A program made the translations under genes and the position numbers. From positions 62,001 through 126,000 of the forward strand of contig CANMQJ010000008.1 in assembly GCA_947500005.1 (NCBI GenBank): DNA of 64,000 nucleotides, read 5' to 3'. The notes beneath the pieces are model-generated. The model ran no database searches. It saw nothing but the letters and a program-made list of their open reading frames with translations, and was not told the origin of the DNA. This document shows, piece by piece, positions 9,399-17,858 of the stretch (position 1 is its first letter; each line of letters starts with the position of its first letter). The stretch is from an uncultured Paracoccaceae bacterium. GTDB taxonomy: Bacteria > Pseudomonadota > Alphaproteobacteria > Rhodobacterales > Rhodobacteraceae.

Positions 9399-10183
9399 CT
9401 CGCGTCCTGCATTGCCAGCGCGACCAGCTGCGAGGCGGAGTGAACCGCGAGTTTGCGATAGGCGCGGCGACGCAGGGTTCGCACCGTGTTGTCCGTTATC
9501 CCCATGGCAAGCGCCGTGCCGCTGACGCCGACGCCTCGAACGATATGGTCGCAGACCTCCGCCTCGCGCGCCGAGAGATCGGCGAACTGGCCCGCACCCC
9601 GTTCCCGCAGCCCCGAGGCGCTGGAACGCGCGGTATAGTGAAATGCCTCTGATCCGACGATCCTGTGCCGCAGGCCGATCAACTCATGCGCCAGGGGCAG
9701 GGCGGCGCGCAACCGGACGAACTCCTGGCCCGTGATCCAGCCCGCGCCAGCGCCGCGGAGGTAGAAGGACAGAAATCCGGCCCGGCCCGAGCGCGAGGCG
9801 ACCGTCACACGTTCGATCACCCCGTCACGGGCATAGATGGGCGCCCGGGGATCGTCGGACGGCGGGTGCCAACGCTCGATGGACAGCCCGCCACGCGGAG
9901 CAGCACGGATGCGGCTCACGATATCCTCTCGCGCAAACTCGTTCGACAGGATCGTGCGGGCATTCCTGTTGAACCAATAATCGCTCATTTCCCCGGAATG
10001 GACCGAAAGAACCGGCTCGGCGCGCGCGATATCGGCGACATAGAATGCGCCGAAATTGGCGATCTCGGCGGCACGACGCACATATGCCAGCAAGTGCCGC
10101 GAGAATCCGGGGTCCGGCACCGTGGCGGCCAGGGCCGCGGCGTCATCGCGGGGCAGGGGGGTGGGCGGCAGGGTGTCATTCAT
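9395..10183 (-). CDS. LuxR-family transcriptional regulator (candidate regulator of the dehalogenase)
   Basis: A 262-residue regulator from the start MNDTLPPTP. The last ~65 residues are a LuxR/GerE helix-turn-helix (LSAREAEVCDHIVRG, ALAMGITDNTVRTLRRRAY, KLAVHSASQLVALA). The N-terminal ~180 residues form a sensory domain I do not recognise; I see no REC phosphoacceptor pattern. The frame is open for 30 more codons upstream, but that would run into the promoter region of the divergent dehalogenase gene. The two starts are only 64 nt apart, so control of the dehalogenase is a strong positional inference. An imperfect inverted repeat (10196-10218) lies between them. Confidence 0.85.
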   Translation of the reverse strand: MNDTLPPTPLPRDDAAALAATVPDPGFSRHLLAYVRRAAEIANFGAFYVADIARAEPVLSVHSGEMSDYWFNRNARTILSNEFAREDIVSRIRAAPRGGLSIERWHPPSDDPRAPIYARDGVIERVTVASRSGRAGFLSFYLRGAGAGWITGQEFVRLRAALPLAHELIGLRHRIVGSEAFHYTARSSASGLRERGAGQFADLSAREAEVCDHIVRGVGVSGTALAMGITDNTVRTLRRRAYRKLAVHSASQLVALAMQDAS

Positions 10184-10247
10184 TCGGGTGACAGAATGCC
10201 CGGCTTTCGGCAGGGTATGCAACAGCCGGACGAACAAAGGACGCGCC

Positions 10248-13200
10248 ATGACGATCCGTTTCTTCTCGGGCAAATCCCGCCCGGTGCATCTGGGCCCCTA
10301 TCCGCTGGAGCGGCTCTCCCGCCGCGACGGTCCGCCCGATCTGTCTGTCGTGCCGCCGACGGCTGTGCTGGATTTTCACAGACCGGAACAGCCCGAAAGC
10401 ATCGTGAACGCGATGGGCGAGTTCCAGGCGATGATGGATGCGATCCGAGACGGGTTGGTCAATCCTGCCCGGGCCGAGATTCCCGCCGACCCGCAACGGC
10501 GCGCCGATCACCTGAAGGCCTTCGGCTATTTCAACGATGCTTCCCTGATGGGATGCGGGCCTCTGCCGGCCGAGGCGCTTCTGAGCGCGCCTCGGCACAA
10601 CCCCGATATCGACCGGCTGGCCGAGGCGCTGCGCACGCGTCAGACCAAGACGCTTGCCTCCGGCATCGACGTGATCATGGCCGACCTCAAGGAGAGCATG
10701 GAGGCCCCACCCGGCGCGATGGACGGGCATCGCCACGCGCTGGTCTTTCTCTACGAGTATCACCGCGACCCCGACCCGCAGGAGCCGGGGAGCGACTGGA
10801 TCCTCGATGCGCAGGCGCATCGCGCCTGCTTGCGCGCCACCGAGAACGCTGTGGTGATCGCCAATTACATCCGCCTTCTGGGCTGGGACGCGCGCGCCCA
10901 TAGCGCAACCTCGACCGATGTGGACCTGAACCGGCTGGCCGTGGCTGCGGGGCTTGCCACGGTCGAGGACGGGCAACTCGTCGCTCCCTGGCTCGGCGCG
11001 CGCTTCGGGCTGGCGGCGGTGACGACCACGATGGACGTCGCGCATGACCGGCCGCTCGAACCGATGGCGCGCCAGCCCTGGTCCGCGACGCGTGGCCCCT
11101 CCTGGTGGCTGGGGGCAAGTTCGGTCAAGGGCGCGCTCAACCGCGATCCTTATGCGCGGCGGCGCTATATGGACGGCGCGCATCCATTCGAGAAACTCGA
11201 ACGCGTCGAGACGCCCACCACCTATATCGACGAGCCCAATGTGCCCCGCGTTCCCAAGCGCGCCGACATGTTCGCCCGCGCGCAGTTCGGCGACATGGGC
11301 AAGGGCCTTCAGGAGGGCGCCAGGGGCGGGCATTACGTGCGAAAGTCCGCGCCAAGCTTCGCGCAGCGTCGCGCGCTTGGCGCCTTCGTCCTGTTGCAGG
11401 ATGGCGAGAGCGCGCCCGGCCCCCTCCCGACGGATGCCGCGCGCAACGCCGCCAACCTGAAGGCAGCCAGCTATTTCCTGGGCATCGACGCAGTCGGTCT
11501 CAGCCGGTGTCCCGAGTGGACCTGGTATTCCCATGACGCCACCGGAGAAGAGATCGTGCCGCCGCACGACCAGGCGGTCAGCATGATCGTCGATCAGGGC
11601 TACGAAACGATGGAGGGCGCCAGCGGCGACGACTGGATCAGCGTTGCCCAATCGATGCGTGCCTATCTGCGCTTCTCGCTGCTGGGTGGCGTGATCGCGC
11701 AGCAGATCCGCAACCTGGGCTACAAGGCCAAGGCGCATACGGTGATGGATGGGGAGGTGCTGCAACCGCCGCTTCTGTTGCTGTCCGGTCTGGGCGAGGT
11801 CAGCCGCATCGGCGAAGTGATCCTGAACCCCTATCTCGGCCCGCGCCTCAAATCGGGCGTGGTCACAACCGACATGCCGATCAGCCACGACAAGCCGATC
11901 GACTTCGGCCTCCAACGGTTTTGCGAAAGCTGCAACAAATGCGCTCGTGAATGCCCCTCGGGCGCGATCACCGCCGGGCCGAAACGGATGTTCAACGGCT
12001 ACGAGATCTGGAAATCCGACAGCCAGAAATGCGCGACCTACCGCATCACCACCAAGGGCGGCGCGATGTGCGGGCGCTGCATGAAGACCTGTCCCTGGAA
12101 CCTCGAAGGGCTGTTTTCCGAACGACCCTTCCGCTGGGCCGCGATGAACATTCCCGCCGCGGCACCCGCCTTGGCGCGTCTCGACGACGCGGTGGGGAAC
12201 GGTGGCCTCAACGATACCAAGAAATGGTGGTGGGATATCGAGTTGCAGGAGGATGGTGCCTATCGCCCCTCGACCCACCCGGTGAACCGCCGCGACCTGC
12301 AAACCGATCTCGACCTGCGGTATGAGGATCAGACGCTGGCGGTCTATCCCGCCCCGCTCGCCCCCCATCCCTGGCCCTATCCCTTTCCGATGGATCGCGA
12401 GGCCGGCATCGCGGCCTACGAAGCAATGGTTTCGGCCGAGGAGTACCGCGCCCGCCTCGCGGCGGGCGACCGGTCCGTTCTTCACCGCTACGAGATCTCG
12501 GGTGATGCGCCAGTGATGCGGGTCGAAGTGGCCATGGTCGAACCGATGACCGCCGATATCATCAAGTACGAGTTTCGCGCGCCGGATGGCGCACCGCTGC
12601 CCGAATGGACGGCGGGAGCGCATCTGGATGTGCTGGTCGCGCCCGAGTTCCTGCGGCAGTATTCCATGTCCGGCGACCCGGCCGACCGGAGCACCTATCA
12701 GATCGGCGTGCTGCGAGAGGATGCGGGGCGGGGGGGCTCGAAACTGATGCACCGGATCTTCACTCCGGGGCGCAAGGTCTTCATCTCCAAGCCGATCAAC
12801 CATTTCGACCTCGACGAGACCGCGACGCGCAGCTTCCTGATGGGTGGCGGCATCGGGATCACGCCGATGATTGCCTTCGCTCACCGGCTGCACGTCCTGG
12901 GGCGGGATTTCGAACTGCATTATTCGGTCAGCCGCCGTGATGCCGCGGGCTACCTCGCCGACCTAGAGGGCGTCCCTTGGGCTGATCGCGTGCATCTGCA
13001 CGTGTCAGAGGAGGGCACGCGCGCCGACCTTGATACGATCCTGGCAGGCCATCGGCCCGGCTGGCATGTCTACACCTGTGGGCCGGACCGCTACATGCAA
13101 GGCGTGATGGAGGCGGCCGGGAGGCAGGGATTTCCCGAGGAGGCGCTGCACCTGGAGTATTTCTCGGTCCCGGAACAGCCGGACTACGAGAACCACCCCT

Positions 13201-13460
13201 TCACTCTGCGCCTCGCCCGGTCGGGGCGTGAGATCGAAGTGCCGGCCGATACGGATGCCGCAGAGGTCCTGAACGCGCATGGTATTCCGGTGGACGTCAA
13301 ATGCGCCGACGGTATCTGCGGTGTCTGCAAGTGCGGGGTGATTTCAGGCGAGGTGGAACACCGTGATTTCGTGCTGTCCAAAACGCAGCGCCAAAGCGCG
13401 ATGATTCTGTGCCAGAGCCGGGCGGCGAAGGCGGGCGGGGTGGTGGAAATCGACCTGTAG
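10248..13460 (+). CDS. self-sufficient cytosolic reductive dehalogenase (BhbA/NpRdhA-like RdhA fused to FMN/2Fe-2S reductase)
   Basis: A 1070-residue fusion. Residues ~1-680 resemble the catabolic cobalamin-dependent reductive dehalogenases BhbA and NpRdhA. There are two 4Fe-4S motifs: C559-x2-C562-x2-C565-x3-C569-P, and C595 with C608-x2-C611-x3-C615-P. Tyr473, Lys535 and Arg599 stand at one constant offset (+47) from the NpRdhA active-site residues I recall as Tyr426, Lys488 and Arg552. Residues ~745-1070 form a phthalate-dioxygenase-reductase-like module: RQYS at 803-806 (flavin), GGGIGITP from 866 and CGP at 944-946 (NAD(P)H), and plant-type 2Fe-2S cysteines C1019, C1024, C1027 and C1055. 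No Tat signal or RdhB anchor is present, so it should be cytosolic and non-respiratory. The likely reaction is NAD(P)H-driven removal of halide from ortho-halophenols or hydroxybenzoates; the substrate is inferred. An AAAGGA box precedes the ATG. Confidence 0.93.
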   Translation: MTIRFFSGKSRPVHLGPYPLERLSRRDGPPDLSVVPPTAVLDFHRPEQPESIVNAMGEFQAMMDAIRDGLVNPARAEIPADPQRRADHLKAFGYFNDASLMGCGPLPAEALLSAPRHNPDIDRLAEALRTRQTKTLASGIDVIMADLKESMEAPPGAMDGHRHALVFLYEYHRDPDPQEPGSDWILDAQAHRACLRATENAVVIANYIRLLGWDARAHSATSTDVDLNRLAVAAGLATVEDGQLVAPWLGARFGLAAVTTTMDVAHDRPLEPMARQPWSATRGPSWWLGASSVKGALNRDPYARRRYMDGAHPFEKLERVETPTTYIDEPNVPRVPKRADMFARAQFGDMGKGLQEGARGGHYVRKSAPSFAQRRALGAFVLLQDGESAPGPLPTDAARNAANLKAASYFLGIDAVGLSRCPEWTWYSHDATGEEIVPPHDQAVSMIVDQGYETMEGASGDDWISVAQSMRAYLRFSLLGGVIAQQIRNLGYKAKAHTVMDGEVLQPPLLLLSGLGEVSRIGEVILNPYLGPRLKSGVVTTDMPISHDKPIDFGLQRFCESCNKCARECPSGAITAGPKRMFNGYEIWKSDSQKCATYRITTKGGAMCGRCMKTCPWNLEGLFSERPFRWAAMNIPAAAPALARLDDAVGNGGLNDTKKWWWDIELQEDGAYRPSTHPVNRRDLQTDLDLRYEDQTLAVYPAPLAPHPWPYPFPMDREAGIAAYEAMVSAEEYRARLAAGDRSVLHRYEISGDAPVMRVEVAMVEPMTADIIKYEFRAPDGAPLPEWTAGAHLDVLVAPEFLRQYSMSGDPADRSTYQIGVLREDAGRGGSKLMHRIFTPGRKVFISKPINHFDLDETATRSFLMGGGIGITPMIAFAHRLHVLGRDFELHYSVSRRDAAGYLADLEGVPWADRVHLHVSEEGTRADLDTILAGHRPGWHVYTCGPDRYMQGVMEAAGRQGFPEEALHLEYFSVPEQPDYENHPFTLRLARSGREIEVPADTDAAEVLNAHGIPVDVKCADGICGVCKCGVISGEVEHRDFVLSKTQRQSAMILCQSRAAKAGGVVEIDL

Positions 13461-13482
13461 CGCCGGGCGGCTCGGCGAGGAA

Positions 13483-13531
13483 GCGAGGGGCCAGCCCCTC
13501 GCGCTCCCCGGAGTATTTCAAAAGAGATGAA
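13483..13531 (+). repeat. dispersed intergenic palindromic element, copy A
   Basis: A GC-rich inverted repeat (GCGAGGGGC / GCCCCTCGC, 2-nt loop) is followed by CCCCGGAGTATTTCAAA and AGATGAAG. It lies 23 nt after the dehalogenase stop. Similar palindrome-plus-'GG(G)ATATTT...AAGAGGAA' structures recur at 28420-28483 and 31594-31645. Confidence 0.65.
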
Positions 13532-13561
13532 GGGGCGCGGTGGGAGTCACGCTCTCACCCG

Positions 13562-15178
13562 TCACGTGTCGCGCAAGCGAAAGCGTTGGATCTTGCCGGT
13601 TTGCGTCTTCGGCAATTCGGTGACGAACTTCACGCTGCGCGGATACTTGTAGGGCGCGATGGTCGCTTTCACATGGTCCTGAAGCAGCTTGACCAGCGCC
13701 GTCGAGTCTTCATGCCCTTCGGCGAGGACGACATGGGCCTCGACGATCTGCCCGCGCGCTTCGTCGGCCACCCCGATTACGCCACATTCCAGCACCGCTG
13801 GATGCGACAGCAGCGCGGCTTCGACCTCGGGACCCGCGATGTTGTAGCCCGAGGACAGGATCATGTCGTCGCTGCGCGCGGCGAAATGCAGGTATCCGTC
13901 CTCGTCCATCACGAAGCTGTCGCCGGTCACGTTCCAGCCGTCCTGCACATATTCGAGTTGCCGTTCATCGGCGAGATAGCGGCAGCCGGTGGGACCGCGT
14001 ACCGCAAGGCGCCCGACCTCGCCGCGTGGTGCCTCCGAACCGTCATCGGCCAGGATCTTGACCTCGTAGCCGGTGACCGGCTTTCCGGTGCAGGCCGGGC
14101 GGTGATCGTCGAAGCGGTTCGAGATGAAGATATGCAGCATCTCGGTCGCGCCGATCCCGTCAAGCATGGGCTTGCCGGTCTTGGCGATCCAGTCCTCGTA
14201 GACGGGTGCGGGCAATGTCTCGCCCGCCGAGACGGCGGCGCGCAGCGAACTCAGGTCCGCGCCCTCTTCCATCGCCTTGAGCATGAAGCGATAAGCGGTA
14301 GGCGCAGTGAAGCATACGGTGGCTTTGAACTGCTGGATGATCTCGACCATGTTGGGCGGGCTCGCCTGCTCCAGCAGGGTCGCGGCCGCCCCGAAGCGCA
14401 GCGGGAAGATCGCCAGCCCGCCCAGACCGAAGGTGAAAGCCAGGGGGGGCGAGCCGATGAAGACGTCCTCGGGCGTCACGTCCAGAACCTCGCGCGCATA
14501 GCCGTCGGCGATGATCAGCAGGTCGCGATGGAAATGCATGGTGGCCTTGGGCTGGCCGGTGGTGCCCGAGGTGAAGCCCAGAAGCGCCACGTCATCCCGC
14601 CCGGTCTTCACAGGCTCGAACCGCACCGGTTTCTGCAGGGCCAGCCGATCCAGTTCGGCATCATGGTTTGATGTGCCGTCGAAGCCCACGACAGACCGCA
14701 GGAAGTTCGACTCCTTGGCGCAGGTCGCCAACTCGTCCATCAGCCGCGTGTCGCAAAGCGCGTGGGTGATCTCGGCCTTCTCGACGATCTTGAGCAACTC
14801 GCCCTTGCGCAGCATGGGCATCGTGTTGACCACCACCGCGCCTACCTTGGTCGCGGCCAGCCAGCAGGCGACCATGGCCGGGTTGTTGGCCGAGCGGATC
14901 AGCACGCGGTTGCCCGGTTTCACGCCGAGGTCGTCAACGAGCGCGTGGGCCAGGCGGTTGGTCCAGTCTGCCAATTCCTTGTAGGTCCGGCGCCGACCAT
15001 TGCCGATAAGGGCGGTGCGATCTCCGAATCCTCTGGCGACCATCGCATCGGTCATCTCGACACCGGCGTTGAGGTATTCGGGATAGTCGAACCCGTCGAG
15101 CAGAAAGTCGGGCCACTGTTCGCGCGGGGGCAGGTTGTCCCGCGTGAACGTGTCCACATGTGCCGTCGGTCCCAGCAT
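13562..15178 (-). CDS. benzoate/2-aminobenzoate-CoA ligase family protein
   Basis: A 538-residue acyl-adenylate-forming enzyme that activates an aromatic carboxylate to its CoA thioester with ATP. The AMP-binding P-loop FTSGTTGQPKATMHFHRD is intact, and the C-terminus has the YKYPRSVKFVTELPKTQTGKIQRF lobe with the catalytic Lys. The N-terminal PREQWPDFLLDGFDYPEYLN stretch is typical of the benzoate/2-aminobenzoate-CoA ligase group. It sits with acyl-CoA dehydrogenase, enoyl-CoA hydratase and MarR genes and across from tryptophan dioxygenase, which favours anthranilate as substrate. A benzoate or hydroxybenzoate substrate, for example from the adjacent convergent dehalogenase, cannot be excluded. 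Confidence 0.87.
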   Translation of the reverse strand: MLGPTAHVDTFTRDNLPPREQWPDFLLDGFDYPEYLNAGVEMTDAMVARGFGDRTALIGNGRRRTYKELADWTNRLAHALVDDLGVKPGNRVLIRSANNPAMVACWLAATKVGAVVVNTMPMLRKGELLKIVEKAEITHALCDTRLMDELATCAKESNFLRSVVGFDGTSNHDAELDRLALQKPVRFEPVKTGRDDVALLGFTSGTTGQPKATMHFHRDLLIIADGYAREVLDVTPEDVFIGSPPLAFTFGLGGLAIFPLRFGAAATLLEQASPPNMVEIIQQFKATVCFTAPTAYRFMLKAMEEGADLSSLRAAVSAGETLPAPVYEDWIAKTGKPMLDGIGATEMLHIFISNRFDDHRPACTGKPVTGYEVKILADDGSEAPRGEVGRLAVRGPTGCRYLADERQLEYVQDGWNVTGDSFVMDEDGYLHFAARSDDMILSSGYNIAGPEVEAALLSHPAVLECGVIGVADEARGQIVEAHVVLAEGHEDSTALVKLLQDHVKATIAPYKYPRSVKFVTELPKTQTGKIQRFRLRDT

Positions 15179-15181
15179 GGG

Positions 15182-16327
15182 TCAGCCTCCCTTTTGAAAT
15201 GCGCTCATGGTCTGGCGCGCGATTACCACGCGTTGCACGTCCGAGGCACCCTCGTAGATCCGCAAGGCGCGGATATCCCGGTAGAGTTCCTCGACCTTCA
15301 TGCCGACGCGCACGCCGTCGCCGCCGAATAGCTGAACGGCCTTGTCGATGACCTTTTGCGCCTGGTCGGTCGAATAGAGCTTGGCCATCGCCGCCTCGCG
15401 GGTCACGCGCGCCGCGCCGTTATCCTTGGCCCAGGCTGCGCGATAGGTCAGCAGGGCCGCCGCATCCACGTCCAGTGCCATGTCCGCGACATGGCCCTGC
15501 ACCATCTGCAGGTCGATCAGCGGCGCGCCCTGCACCTGACGGGTGCCGACGCGGGCCAGCGCCTCGTCCAGCGCGCGGCGGGCGAAACCCAACGCCGCTG
15601 CCGCAACGGTGGAGCGGAACACGTCCAATACGCCCATGGCGACCTTGAACCCCTCACCCGGGTTGCCGAGCATTGACGAGGCGGGGATGCGGACATCGGT
15701 GAAGCGCAAGGTGGCCAGCGGGTGGGGCGCCATCACCTCCAGCCGCTCGACGACCTCGAAGCCGGGCAGGCCGGCGGGAACGATGAAGGCGGACAGCCCC
15801 TTGGCGCCCGGACCCTCGCCGGTGCGGGCGAACAGCGTATAGACATCCGCGATCCCGCCGTTGGAGATCCAGGTCTTTTCACCATTCAGCACATACTCGT
15901 CGCCGTCGCGCGTTGCGGTCATGGTCGAATTGGCCACGTCCGAGCCAGATTGTGGCTCGGTCAACGCAAAGGCTGAGATCGCCTTGCCTGCCCGCGTTTG
16001 CGGCAGCCATTCGTCCTGCTGTGCCTGCGTGCCGAACAGCGAGATCGCGCCGGTGCCCAGCCCCTGCATGGCAAAGGCGAAATCGGCCAGCCCATCATGA
16101 CGCGCGAGGGTTTCGCGGATCAGGCAGAGCGAGCGGACGTCAAGCGCGTCGCCTCCGGTATGGTCTAGAAAGCCGGCAGAACCCAGATCGGCCACCAGCC
16201 GTCGGCAGGCCGCGTCGATATCGGAATGGTCCACCGACAGACCGGCGCACCACTCTTCCAGTTTTTTCGACAGCGCCCGGTGCCGATCCTCGAAAAACGG
16301 CCATGACAGGAAGGAACGGTCTGACAT
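15182..16327 (-). CDS. acyl-CoA dehydrogenase (anthranilate-CoA catabolic cluster)
   Basis: A 381-residue acyl-CoA dehydrogenase. Signatures are [67 protein letters not shown]; the catalytic Glu is in IYEGAS, unlike the LCAD-type enzyme at 2.7 kb. It lies 3 nt from the CoA ligase and 3 nt from the hydratase on the same strand, so it is in the ligase operon. In such clusters the enzyme acts on the alicyclic or ring-opened CoA intermediates of aminobenzoyl-CoA breakdown; the exact step here is inferred. Confidence 0.9.
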   Translation of the reverse strand: MSDRSFLSWPFFEDRHRALSKKLEEWCAGLSVDHSDIDAACRRLVADLGSAGFLDHTGGDALDVRSLCLIRETLARHDGLADFAFAMQGLGTGAISLFGTQAQQDEWLPQTRAGKAISAFALTEPQSGSDVANSTMTATRDGDEYVLNGEKTWISNGGIADVYTLFARTGEGPGAKGLSAFIVPAGLPGFEVVERLEVMAPHPLATLRFTDVRIPASSMLGNPGEGFKVAMGVLDVFRSTVAAAALGFARRALDEALARVGTRQVQGAPLIDLQMVQGHVADMALDVDAAALLTYRAAWAKDNGAARVTREAAMAKLYSTDQAQKVIDKAVQLFGGDGVRVGMKVEELYRDIRALRIYEGASDVQRVVIARQTMSAFQKGG

Positions 16328-16330
16328 GTA

Positions 16331-17128
16331 TCAATTCCCCTCGAAGACGGGTTTTTCCTTCGCGACGAAGGCGTTGTAGGCACGTTCGAAATCGCCGGTC
16401 TGCATGCAGATCGCCTGGGCCTGCGCCTCGGCCTCGATGGCCTGTTCGATCGACATGGACCATTCCTGCGCCAGCATGGTCTTGGTCATCATGTGCGCGA
16501 AGTTCGGCCCCGCCGCGATGCGCTCGGCCATGTCGTGCGCTGTCTGCTCCAGCGCGTCTGCCGCGACCAGTTGATTGTGAAAGCCCCAGGCATGACCTTC
16601 TTCCGCCTTCATCGCGCGCCCTGTATAGAGCAGTTCGGCCGCACGGCCCTGGCCAATGATCCTGGGCAGGATCGCGCAGGCGCCCATGTCGCAACCGGCA
16701 AGCCCGACGCGGGTGAACAGGAATGCGACCTTCGCTTCAGGTGTGGCGATGCGCAGGTCGGATGCCATGGCGATGATCGCACCAGCGCCTGCGCAAATCC
16801 CGTCGATGGCCGCGATGACGGGCTTGCCGCAGTTCACCATCGCCTTGACCAGGTCCCCTGTCATGCGGGTGAAGGCCAGAAGCTCCTTCATGTTCATCTT
16901 GGTCAGCGGGCCGATGATTTCGTGCACGTCGCCGCCCGAGCTGAAATTGCCGCCGGTCGAGCCAAAGACCACGGCGTTGACGTCGTCACGGTAATGCAGG
17001 TTCCGGAACCAGTCGCGCATCTCGGCATAGCTGTCGAAGGTCAGCGGGTTCTTGCGCTCGGGGCGGTTCAGGGCCACGCGGGCGATACCGTTCTTGACCT
17101 CGCACTGAAAATGTTTCGCCTCGCTCAT
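16331..17128 (-). CDS. enoyl-CoA hydratase/isomerase family protein
   Basis: A 265-residue crotonase-fold protein. The oxyanion-hole segments are visible: [17 protein letters not shown] and [22 protein letters not shown], followed by [22 protein letters not shown]. The conserved catalytic position after 'GLAG' holds Cys-Asp-Met rather than the usual Glu context, which suggests a specialised hydratase or hydrolase. It overlaps the MarR gene by 4 nt (ATGA) and is followed after 2 nt by the acyl-CoA dehydrogenase. The likely role is hydration or ring cleavage of aromatic-derived CoA esters. Confidence 0.88.
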   Translation of the reverse strand: MSEAKHFQCEVKNGIARVALNRPERKNPLTFDSYAEMRDWFRNLHYRDDVNAVVFGSTGGNFSSGGDVHEIIGPLTKMNMKELLAFTRMTGDLVKAMVNCGKPVIAAIDGICAGAGAIIAMASDLRIATPEAKVAFLFTRVGLAGCDMGACAILPRIIGQGRAAELLYTGRAMKAEEGHAWGFHNQLVAADALEQTAHDMAERIAAGPNFAHMMTKTMLAQEWSMSIEQAIEAEAQAQAICMQTGDFERAYNAFVAKEKPVFEGN

Positions 17129-17607
17129 CGTGTTTCCTCTCTCAGGATTCTGTTCAATCTTTCGTTCATCTCGGTTGCCTCATGAGGATCCAGCGCCTGA
17201 AGCAGGCCACCGACCCAGGATTCGTGTTCCGCCGCCTGTCGGGCGAATTCCTCCTCGCCCTGCGGGGTCAGCCGCACCCGGCTCGCGCGGCGGTCTCCGG
17301 GAACGGGTTCGCGCCGGACATGGCCGTCCTCGACCAGCCGCTCCACGATGCCGGTCACGTTGCCATTCGACACCTTGAGCAACCCCGACAACTCGCTCAT
17401 CTTCAGCCCGTCGGCGTTGCGGGCAAGTGCGCTCATCACGTCGAACCGCGGCAGGGTCGAGGCGAATTCGATCCGAAGACGCTCGCGCAACTCGGCCTCG
17501 ATGCTCCGCGTGACCTTGAGCAGCTTGAGCCAAAGGCGAAGCCGCGCCTTGTTGTCGGGTTCGTCCCTCACGCCTGCATCTCCGTTCCGGATCGATGGTA
17601 GACACAT
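17125..17607 (-). CDS. MarR-family transcriptional regulator
   Basis: A 160-residue winged-helix regulator with the MarR core: [43 protein letters not shown] and the wing [30 protein letters not shown] a few codons in (VRDEPDN) is an alternative start. It is first in the minus-strand operon with the hydratase, dehydrogenase and CoA ligase (ATGA overlap). MarR proteins in aromatic-CoA clusters usually repress their operon until an aryl-CoA binds; that role is inferred. A possible operator (17786-17811) lies in the divergent region toward the formamidase gene. Confidence 0.9.
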   Translation of the reverse strand: MCLPSIRNGDAGVRDEPDNKARLRLWLKLLKVTRSIEAELRERLRIEFASTLPRFDVMSALARNADGLKMSELSGLLKVSNGNVTGIVERLVEDGHVRREPVPGDRRASRVRLTPQGEEEFARQAAEHESWVGGLLQALDPHEATEMNERLNRILREETR

Positions 17608-17785
17608 GCTTCATGCCGGCGGTCCAAAAGGTTGCCGCACGTGATCACCGCGGCCTTGTGCGAAGGGCCTTGGCGCTTCATGCAATCAACGAAATACAGC
17701 CTTGCAGGACCCCCGCCCTGACATGCAACGCGCATCTTGCCCTCCGATAGCTGGCGCAAGCATCGTGCTGCTTCCGGATATTTAT

Positions 17786-17811
17786 TTCAAGTATAAAGTT
17801 TCAGGCTTGAA
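17786..17811. promoter_or_regulatory. candidate operator with inverted half-sites
   Basis: TTCAAG and CTTGAA half-sites are separated by 14 nt in an unusually AT-rich patch about 50-70 nt upstream of the formamidase start and in the divergent MarR/formamidase region. Binding by the adjacent MarR protein is a guess from position. Confidence 0.35.
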
Positions 17812-17858
17812 GGAAGCGGGGCGCAGGCTTAGGCTCACCATCAAAGGGAGATTATCAG

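Noticed and set aside
10176..12920. A 914-codon open frame antisense to the dehalogenase
   Set aside because: It mirrors the codon structure of the high-G+C dehalogenase gene, is rich in Arg/His/Gly and has no recognisable domain. The plus-strand gene has full catalytic and Fe-S motifs.
10248..13460. Respiratory (membrane-linked) reductive dehalogenase or epoxyqueuosine reductase
   Set aside because: No Tat signal and no RdhB-type anchor gene argue against respiration. The 1070-residue length and the fused reductase argue against QueG.
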